Source: CADEED01 sp035995425
GTDB taxonomy: Bacteria > Pseudomonadota > Gammaproteobacteria > Steroidobacterales > Steroidobacteraceae
Length of the DNA: 64,000 nt
NCBI GenBank assembly: GCA_035995425.1
Contig: DASYKM010000173.1
Coordinates: 1-64,000, forward strand
Direction of reading: 5' to 3'
Under the pieces are notes generated by a model. The model saw nothing but the letters and a program-made list of their open reading frames with translations. It was not told the DNA's origin and ran no database searches. Shown here piece after piece: positions 58,237 through 64,000 of this stretch (positions are counted from its first letter, which is position 1; every line of letters begins with the position of its first letter). Position numbers and translations under genes: made by a program.

Positions 58237-60510
58237 ATGAAGATTTCACGGATGAACGCCGCGGCTGCCGCCGGCGCTGTATTTCTGTTGCTCTCGCTGA
58301 GCGCCCAGGCGCAATTCCAGATGGAGCGGCTGTCGCGCGGCGTCATTGCCGTGCGCACCAGCAGTTCGCAGGTGTATGTCGGCTGGCGTTTGTTTGGCAA
58401 CGACGCCGCCGGCACCGCGTTCAATCTGTACCGAGCAAGCAATGGCGGCGCGGCAATGCTGCTCAATGGCACGCCGTTGACGGCGTCCACCAACTTCGTC
58501 GACACCTCGGCGCCCACGACGCAGTCGAATGCGTACTTCGTGCGGCCGGTGATAAACGGCATCGAACAGACCGCGAGCGCGACGTTCACATTGCCGGCGA
58601 ATGCTCCCACACAGCAGTACCTCGAGATTCCGCTGCAGATTCCATCCGGCGGTACGACGCCTTCCGGCGAGGCTTACACCTATACGGCGAATGATCTCGC
58701 CGTGGGGGACCTCGATGGCGACGGCGAAATGGAATACGTGCTCAAGTGGGATCCCACCAACTCCAAGGACAACTCGCAGAGCGGCTACACCGGCAACGTT
58801 TTCCTCGATGCCTATGAGCTCAACGGCACGCGTCTGTGGCGCATCGATCTCGGTCGCAACATCCGCGCCGGCGCGCACTACACGCAGTTCCAGGTGTACG
58901 ACTTCGACGGCGATGGACGCGCCGAGGTCATGTGCAAGACCGCGGACGGCACGCGCAGCGGCACCGGGCAATTGATCGGCAGCTCGACCGCGGACTTCCG
59001 CAATTCGAGTGGCTATGTGCTGAGCGGGCCCGAATTCCTGACCGTGTTCAACGGTCAGACGGGCGCCATTCTCGCGACCACCAACTACGTGCCGGCGCGC
59101 GGCACCGTGGGCGATTGGGGTGACACTTACGGCAATCGCGTCGACCGCTTCCTCGCGGGCGTCGCGTACCTCGACGGCCAGCGTCCGAGCGCCATCTTCA
59201 CCCGCGGCTACTACACGCGCACGGTGATCGCCGCCTGGGACTGGCGCAATGGCCAGCTGACCCAACGCTGGGTATTCGACAGCAACAACTCGGGCACCCA
59301 GTACCGCGGTCAGGGCAATCACAACCTGTCGATCGCCGACATCGACGCCGACGGGCGCCAGGAAATCATCTTCGGATCGATGACCATCGACGACAACGGC
59401 TCGCCGATGTACGTGAGCGGCCTGGGACATGGCGACGCGCTGCATGTCGGCGACCTGGTTCCGTCGCGCGCCGGACTCGAGATCTGGGATATCCACGAGG
59501 CTAACAACGTTCCGGGCGCGGATCTGCGCGAAGCGCGCACGGGCGCCCGCCTGTTCGCCATCAACAATACCTCGGGCACGGAAGGGCCGGGACGCGGTGT
59601 GGCCGATGACATCTGGTCCGGCCACGCGGGCGCGGAGTTCTGGGGCTCGGGCCCGGGCATGACGAACCTGTTCAGTGAGACCGGCGCGAACATCGGCCGG
59701 ACGCCGGGATCCGCGAATTTTCTCGTCTGGTGGGACTCGGATACGGTGCGCGAGCTGCTGGACAGCAATCACGTCGACAAGTACGGCACCAGCAGCGACA
59801 CGCGGCTGCTGACCGCTTCGGGCGTGACTTCCAACAACGGCACCAAGTCCACGCCGGCACTGAGCGGTGACATCTTCGGCGACTGGCGCGAGGAAGTGGT
59901 GTGGCGCACCTCGGACAATCGGTTCCTGCGGATCTACACCACCACCAACGTGGCCACCAATCGCATCTACACGCTGCTGCACGATCCGCAGTATCGGGTG
60001 GCATTGGCGTGGCAGAACACGGCTTACAACCAACCGCCGCATCCGGGCTTCTTCATCGGCAACGGCATGTCCACGCCGCCGACTCCGAACATCGTGATCG
60101 TGGGCGGTACTGCCACGCCGCCGGATCCCGGCACGCCTACCTACCAGCTCGAGAATGCGGTGCTCGCCGGCGGCACCGTGAGCGAAAGCACCAACGGCGG
60201 TTTCACCGGCAGCGGTTACGCGAACTTCCCGGCCACCGGTGGTTCCGCGCAGGTGAACAACGCGGATGGGCGGGGTGGCGGCAGCCACGCGATCCGCATT
60301 CGCTACGCGCTGGGCGTCACGGGCAGTCGCACGGGACGGATTCTCGTGAATGGAGTGGCGCAGAGCATCACGTTCAATGCGACCGGCGCCTGGGCCACCT
60401 GGGTCACGCAGAACGTGACGTTCACGTTGAACAGTGGAACGGTGAATACGATTCGGTTCGAATCGAACGGCCAGGATCTGGGGAACGTCGACCAGATCGA
60501 AATCCTGTAA
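58237..60510 (+). CDS. Secreted rhamnogalacturonan lyase, polysaccharide lyase family 11, with C-terminal carbohydrate-binding module
   Basis: 757 residues. Signal peptide (AAGAVFLLLSLSAQAQ). Catalytic eight-bladed propeller about 28-620, with the PL11 start QMERLSRGVIAV, repeated calcium-type DGDGE/DFDGDGRAEV motifs, GNHNLSIADIDADGRQEIIF, HGDALHVGDLVPSRAGLEIW and ending QYRVALAWQNTAYNQPPHPG. A CBM35/CBM6-like module (about 640-757) follows: LENAVLAGGTVSESTNGGFT and the VNNADGRGGGSHAIRIRYAL segment. Cleaves the rhamnogalacturonan I backbone of pectin. AAGGATGG precedes the ATG. Confidence 0.93.
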   Translation: MKISRMNAAAAAGAVFLLLSLSAQAQFQMERLSRGVIAVRTSSSQVYVGWRLFGNDAAGTAFNLYRASNGGAAMLLNGTPLTASTNFVDTSAPTTQSNAYFVRPVINGIEQTASATFTLPANAPTQQYLEIPLQIPSGGTTPSGEAYTYTANDLAVGDLDGDGEMEYVLKWDPTNSKDNSQSGYTGNVFLDAYELNGTRLWRIDLGRNIRAGAHYTQFQVYDFDGDGRAEVMCKTADGTRSGTGQLIGSSTADFRNSSGYVLSGPEFLTVFNGQTGAILATTNYVPARGTVGDWGDTYGNRVDRFLAGVAYLDGQRPSAIFTRGYYTRTVIAAWDWRNGQLTQRWVFDSNNSGTQYRGQGNHNLSIADIDADGRQEIIFGSMTIDDNGSPMYVSGLGHGDALHVGDLVPSRAGLEIWDIHEANNVPGADLREARTGARLFAINNTSGTEGPGRGVADDIWSGHAGAEFWGSGPGMTNLFSETGANIGRTPGSANFLVWWDSDTVRELLDSNHVDKYGTSSDTRLLTASGVTSNNGTKSTPALSGDIFGDWREEVVWRTSDNRFLRIYTTTNVATNRIYTLLHDPQYRVALAWQNTAYNQPPHPGFFIGNGMSTPPTPNIVIVGGTATPPDPGTPTYQLENAVLAGGTVSESTNGGFTGSGYANFPATGGSAQVNNADGRGGGSHAIRIRYALGVTGSRTGRILVNGVAQSITFNATGAWATWVTQNVTFTLNSGTVNTIRFESNGQDLGNVDQIEIL

Positions 60511-60515
60511 CAGCT

Positions 60516-60573
60516 GGTACCGGGTTGGGAAAGTCGTGAGTCGCGCGAATCACGAGAATCCCAACCCGGTACC
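60516..60573. repeat. Long inverted repeat, copy 3 of a three-copy family
   Basis: Arms 60516-60539 and 60550-60573 (24 bp) with only 10 bp between. Right arm matches copies 1 and 2 exactly; the left arm has AAAG where the others have TTCT-type sequence (three mismatches in the stem). Begins five bases after the PL11 stop, between two convergent pectin genes. Confidence 0.93.
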
Positions 60574-60599
60574 GCCCTCAGTCCGGTACCGCCCTCAGT
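60566..60599. repeat. 17-bp perfect tandem duplication
   Basis: CCGGTACCGCCCTCAGT occurs at 60566-60582 and again at 60583-60599. The first copy includes the end of the inverted-repeat right arm; the second includes the stop codon of the GH43 gene (60595-60597). The duplication suggests slippage or insertion at the edge of the repeat. Confidence 0.9.
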
Positions 60600-62109
60600 C
60601 GCCGGTACGCGCTCCCCAGAGCGAGACGCCCAGTTGCGACTGCGCGCTGAAGGTCACCACGAAGCGGTTGGCGTTGGTGTTCCACTGGCGCGAAAGCACG
60701 CCGTTGTAGATCACGCCGCTGAGCGTGACGTCGATGAAATTGCTGCCGCGGTGCAGCCACGTGCCCGTCACGGCACCGCTGACCGTGCCATCGGCGTTGA
60801 GCCGGATGGCCTGCGAAGGCTTGATCGTCACAGTCATGTCCTTGCCGTGATCGATCAACTTGTAGGCGCCGGCAACATCCGCATTGATGACCTCGGCCAC
60901 GACCGGTGTCGGGCTCAACGATAGCGGTGCATAACGGAACGGCGCCACCACCGGCCAGCCTTCGGAATTGAACAGCAGTTGATGCACGCGAAGCTCGTGC
61001 TGCTCGCCGCGATTCGGGAACCGCGCGTGGAAGATCAGGAAATACTTGTCGAGGCCGGCGTCGTAGTAAGCCGAGTTGTGGCCCGGAGACACGTAGCCGA
61101 CGGGCGTTCCGCTTTCGCCGGCCGCCAATGCATACTCATAGTTGCCCATGAGCTTCTGGCCATAGGGCGCGATGCGCGTGTCGTCGAACAGCACCGCCGG
61201 ATTGCCGCGCACATTTCCCATGTCGGTGCCGGCGGCATCGAAGTACGGACCATCGGCTGCCTGCGAACGCGCCACGCGAATGTTGTACTTGCCATCGGCG
61301 GCCAACCCGCCGAACGAGGTAAACAGGTAGTAGAAACCGCTTTGCGCGTTGTAGAGCACGTACGCGCCTTCGATGCGCGCGTGATTGCCGCCTAACAAGT
61401 GTCGGCCATACCCCTGGCCGGGTTCGGGCAGGCCCGTAGTTTCATCCATCGCCAAAATGAAAATGCCGCCGGAATAGGAGCCGTAGACCATCCACAGGTG
61501 GCCGCTGGCGTCGAAGAACGTCTGTGGGTCCACCACGTTCGGGTGAACCTGCGCGTCGTAGTTCGTTACGCCATCCTCGCTCAGGCCCACCATGCCCGAG
61601 CGGAGGATGATCTGCTTGTTGGCGTAGGGACCGTTGACAGTGTCGGCCACCGCCACGCCGAGCGCCGACAACGGTGAATCGCCCTTGCACGAGTCGTAGT
61701 AGAAATAGAACTTGTTGTCGGCCAGCTTCACCACGTCGGGCGCCCACAGGTCATTGACCTGCGACCACGTGAAAGTCTGCTGGAGCGCCGTGAGTACATT
61801 CGTGAACAGTGGATTGGCGTTGTTCACGCCGTCCGCGACCATGGTCCAGTTCATGAGGTCGGTGGTCTTTGCGGCCGCCAGGTGCGAGCCGAAGACGTAG
61901 TACTCAGCGCCCACCTTGATGACCGAAGGATCGTGCACCGAGGCATTGACGAACGTGAACGCGGGTGTTGGTGCGGGCGCAGGAGCGGGCGGTGGCGCGG
62001 TGCCGCCGCTCGACGATGAGCTCGAGCCGCTACCGCCGCCCCCGCCGCATGCGGCCAGGGCGAGGAGGCTGGAAATGGAAAATGCGCGCAGCGCCGGCGT
62101 CGTTTTCAT
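60595..62109 (-). CDS. Arabinan endo-1,5-alpha-arabinosidase, GH43 lipoprotein
   Basis: 504 residues. Lipoprotein signal with cysteine at 21 (SSLLALAACGGGG), then a Gly/Ser and Pro/Ala linker (22-50). The GH43 five-bladed propeller (about 52-380) has general base Asp60 in VHDPSVIK, Asp194 in NVVDPQTFF and acid Glu247 in ARIEGAYVLY. A C-terminal beta domain (about 390-504) is typical of arabinanases. Removes arabinan side chains of rhamnogalacturonan, complementing the convergent lyase. The stop codon lies in a duplicated 17-mer. Confidence 0.92.
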   Translation of the reverse strand: MKTTPALRAFSISSLLALAACGGGGGSGSSSSSSGGTAPPPAPAPAPTPAFTFVNASVHDPSVIKVGAEYYVFGSHLAAAKTTDLMNWTMVADGVNNANPLFTNVLTALQQTFTWSQVNDLWAPDVVKLADNKFYFYYDSCKGDSPLSALGVAVADTVNGPYANKQIILRSGMVGLSEDGVTNYDAQVHPNVVDPQTFFDASGHLWMVYGSYSGGIFILAMDETTGLPEPGQGYGRHLLGGNHARIEGAYVLYNAQSGFYYLFTSFGGLAADGKYNIRVARSQAADGPYFDAAGTDMGNVRGNPAVLFDDTRIAPYGQKLMGNYEYALAAGESGTPVGYVSPGHNSAYYDAGLDKYFLIFHARFPNRGEQHELRVHQLLFNSEGWPVVAPFRYAPLSLSPTPVVAEVINADVAGAYKLIDHGKDMTVTIKPSQAIRLNADGTVSGAVTGTWLHRGSNFIDVTLSGVIYNGVLSRQWNTNANRFVVTFSAQSQLGVSLWGARTGD

Positions 62110-62178
62110 GACCGCGAGGTTGCCTCAGGCCGGCAGAGTCACCAATGCCGAAACCGCGCGATTGCGATAACAATGAAA

Positions 62179-62188
62179 GTGTTAGCGC
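62179..62188. promoter_or_regulatory. Operator-like 10-mer upstream of the GH43 gene
   Basis: GTGTTAGCGC, 70-79 bases before the GH43 start. The reverse complement occurs between the -35 and -10 of the convergent PL11 gene. Same spacing class as LacI-family half-sites; the second half (GCGAT) is degenerate. Confidence 0.4.
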
Positions 62189-62190
62189 GA

Positions 62191-62703
62191 TCAGGCCGGC
62201 GGCGGCCTCTTGGTTTGCGCGCCGAGGTAATCGCGTTTGCCGATGCTCACGCCGTTGTGGCGCAAGATGGCGTAGGCGGTAGTGAGGTGAAAAAAGAAAT
62301 TGGGTATGGCGTGCTGCACCAGGTAGTCCGCGCCCGTCATCCATTCGCCTTTCCACCGCGGCTGGCTCACGACGCGTGCGGCCGCGCCGTCGAAGTCCTG
62401 CGGTGAAAATCCATCGAGATACTTGATGATGGAGCGGATCCGCGCCTGCAACTCTTCGACGGTCTGCTCGGTGTCAGGCTGGGATTCGGCCGGTTTGCCG
62501 CTGAGATATGACGCCGCGAGCTTGACCGTGTCGCAACAGATCTGCACCTGGCGCGTCAGCGGGAATTGATCGGGGGCTAGGCGCAGTGTCGGGAAGACGT
62601 TCGGATCGAACGACTTTCCCTTGGCGTGTTCGGCGGCGGTGCCGAGCCATTTGTCGAGCTGGCCCAGCTCCTTTTTCATCTGCGAGAATATTTCGGTGTA
62701 CAT
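62191..62703 (-). CDS. DUF1993 family protein (DinB-like helical bundle)
   Basis: 170 residues. Matches DUF1993: MKKELGQLDKWLGTAAEHA, LRLAPDQFPLTRQVQICCDT, DGFSPQDFDGAAA and HAIPNFFFHLTTAYAILRHN, then GVSIGKRDYLG at the end. Probably a four-helix bundle related to DinB metal-binding proteins; function unknown. TAAGAT lies six bases before the ATG and no Shine-Dalgarno is present. Confidence 0.88.
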   Translation of the reverse strand: MYTEIFSQMKKELGQLDKWLGTAAEHAKGKSFDPNVFPTLRLAPDQFPLTRQVQICCDTVKLAASYLSGKPAESQPDTEQTVEELQARIRSIIKYLDGFSPQDFDGAAARVVSQPRWKGEWMTGADYLVQHAIPNFFFHLTTAYAILRHNGVSIGKRDYLGAQTKRPPPA

Positions 62704-62732
62704 GCGCGCATCTTAGTCGGTTCGCACCGCGC

Positions 62733-63920
62733 TCAGGTTGGAATCTTGAGCGTGAAGCGGGTTTCTTCAGTCGTCGACGTGACGGTCAGCGCGCCGCCAT
62801 GCGCGCGCGCGATTTCGGAAGCGATGTACAAGCCCAGGCCGAGGCCTTGCTGGCTCGGCCGCACTGCACCGCGTTCAAAGGGCGCGAACAGGCGTGCCAT
62901 CGCTTCGGGCGGAATCGGATCTCCGTGGTTCGATACCGACAGCTCGAACACGCCATCGGCGAGCCGCGTGTGCGCACGCACGGCAGTGCGCGGCGCGCTG
63001 TAGGTGAGTGCGTTCGCCACCAGGTTCGAGAGCAGCTGCGCGATGCGCGCACGATCGCAGTTCACGCAATCCTCGGCCGTGAAATCCGTTTCGATGAGGC
63101 GATCCGGAAAGCTCATGCGCAGCTCCGCGATCACCTGCTCGAGTGCCGGCGCCAGCGGTTCGTCGGCGCTCAGCGTGAGCGACAAGCCGCCGCCCAGGCG
63201 GCCGCGTGCGAAATCGAGCACGTCATCGATGAGCCCCGCCATGCGGCGCACGCTCTTCTGCATGATGCCGACCATCTTGTGCGCGGCTTCGGGCAGCTCA
63301 ATTCTCGTGAGCACGTGGGCAGCGCTCGAGATGCTGCCGAGCGGGTTGCGCAGGTCGTGCCCGAGCACGGCGATGAACTGCTCCCGCAGGTGAGCGGTTT
63401 CGCGCTCGTCGCGCAGCGCGGCTTCGCTCATCGCCAGGCGCCGGTTCGTGTCCAGGTGAAAGGCGATGAGCTCGGCAAAGAGTCGGAACATGCCGACGAT
63501 CTCGGGTGTGTTGACGCGCGCCGGCCGCGGATCGATGGCGCAGAGCGTGCCGAAGAATTCGCCATTCGGCAGCACGATGGGCATCGAGATGTAGCTTTGG
63601 AATCCGTACTTCGCCGGCGTGTGGTGCGTGCGATAGCTGGCATCGCCGGCGACCTCGTCGATGACGACCGGCTGCCGGTGTCCGCGGATCTCATTGCAGA
63701 TCGTCGTCTGGATCTCGAGCTCGTCGCCGGGCTTCAGGCCAAAGGAGATCTCGTCCTTGACGCCACAGGCGATCCAGCGCTGCTCGGTGACGCGCGCGAC
63801 GGCCGCAAAGCCCATGCCCGTGGCCCGGCAGACGACGTCCAGGATGGTCGGGACTGAAGGGATCTTCTGAACGGCGGCGATGTCGTTCTGCAAGGCGGCT
63901 TCTTCCGGATTCGTCGTCAC
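62733..63920 (-). CDS. GAF-domain sensor histidine kinase
   Basis: 395 residues from the GTG at 63920 (a TTG at 63992 would add 24 residues). Soluble. GAF domain about 20-155 (TTICNEIRGHRQPVVIDEVA, YGFQSYISMPIVLPNGEFFG, TLCAIDPRPA). HisKA with FIAVLGHDLRNPLGSISSAA, HATPase with SNLVANALTYSA and GLGLGLYIASEIARAHGG. No receiver or transmembrane segment. The partner regulator is not visible in the window. Confidence 0.88.
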   Translation of the reverse strand: MTTNPEEAALQNDIAAVQKIPSVPTILDVVCRATGMGFAAVARVTEQRWIACGVKDEISFGLKPGDELEIQTTICNEIRGHRQPVVIDEVAGDASYRTHHTPAKYGFQSYISMPIVLPNGEFFGTLCAIDPRPARVNTPEIVGMFRLFAELIAFHLDTNRRLAMSEAALRDERETAHLREQFIAVLGHDLRNPLGSISSAAHVLTRIELPEAAHKMVGIMQKSVRRMAGLIDDVLDFARGRLGGGLSLTLSADEPLAPALEQVIAELRMSFPDRLIETDFTAEDCVNCDRARIAQLLSNLVANALTYSAPRTAVRAHTRLADGVFELSVSNHGDPIPPEAMARLFAPFERGAVRPSQQGLGLGLYIASEIARAHGGALTVTSTTEETRFTLKIPT

Positions 63921-64000
63921 CAATACCCAGCCAGTGAATTCGGGGCGGCGATAATAGCGGCCTTTTCGCGCGTTCCAAGGTTCGTGGCGCAATCGCCACG

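Noticed and set aside
6333..60573. Cloning adapter or assembly artefact containing GGTACC (KpnI site)
   Set aside because: Loops differ, arms vary with preserved pairing, and flanks are ordinary coding sequence, which an adapter would not show.
1..64000. tRNA, rRNA, CRISPR, phage or insertion sequences
   Set aside because: Intergenic regions were read on both strands; no cloverleaf, regularly spaced repeats, integrase or transposase was seen.

Overview
The window is a dense, high-GC chromosomal segment of a motile, Gram-negative gammaproteobacterium. The evidence is a polar-flagellum regulatory block of Pseudomonas type (FleN-FliA-MotC-MotD), an MSHA-type IV pilus locus, RND efflux, TonB receptors and the HutF/HutG histidine route. 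The mix with plant-polysaccharide enzymes suggests a soil or plant-associated lineage near Steroidobacteraceae/Nevskiales/Xanthomonadales; that placement is inference. No rRNA, tRNA, CRISPR array, prophage or insertion sequence was found.

Layout: 1-3.5 kb, end of a flagellar cluster (fleN partial, fliA, motC, motD, DUF2802 gene). 3.6-6.3 kb, three tandem HDOD paralogues behind a near-consensus FliA (sigma-28) promoter. 6.5-14.5 kb, a glutamine-synthetase-like ligase, aldehyde and alcohol dehydrogenases, a glutamine amidotransferase and an ethanolamine-type permease: a probable gamma-glutamylated amino-alcohol catabolic unit. 16-26 kb, an eleven- to twelve-gene MSHA pilus operon (mshI to mshP) with a c-di-GMP-type MshE. 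26-30.5 kb, secreted and hypothetical proteins, a methyltransferase and a variant ureohydrolase. 31-39 kb, a NarX/NarL-like two-component pair behind a complete RND efflux operon. 39-47 kb, a MESH1-like alarmone hydrolase, a rhomboid protease, a decayed LysR gene, arsC, an MFS pump, a DUF748 protein and small proteins. 47-53 kb, histidine utilisation genes hutU-hutG-hutI and divergent hutF. 53-58 kb, TonB receptor, YfiR-like protein and hybrid kinase. 58-62 kb, convergent pectin genes (PL11 rhamnogalacturonan lyase and GH43 arabinanase). 62-64 kb, a DUF1993 protein and a GAF histidine kinase.

Cross-cutting signals: (i) a three-copy family of long near-perfect inverted repeats with arms built on GGTACCGGGTTGGGA, each beside gene 3' ends; (ii) many starts with no Shine-Dalgarno but a -10-like hexamer 6-8 nt before the start codon, suggesting leaderless mRNAs; (iii) a recurring TTGTTAG heptamer that supplies many of the rare TTA leucine codons; (iv) a shared 10-mer GTGTTAGCGC upstream of both pectin genes. 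Sigma-28 and sigma-54 promoter matches tie the HDOD triad and the DUF2802 gene to the flagellar hierarchy.
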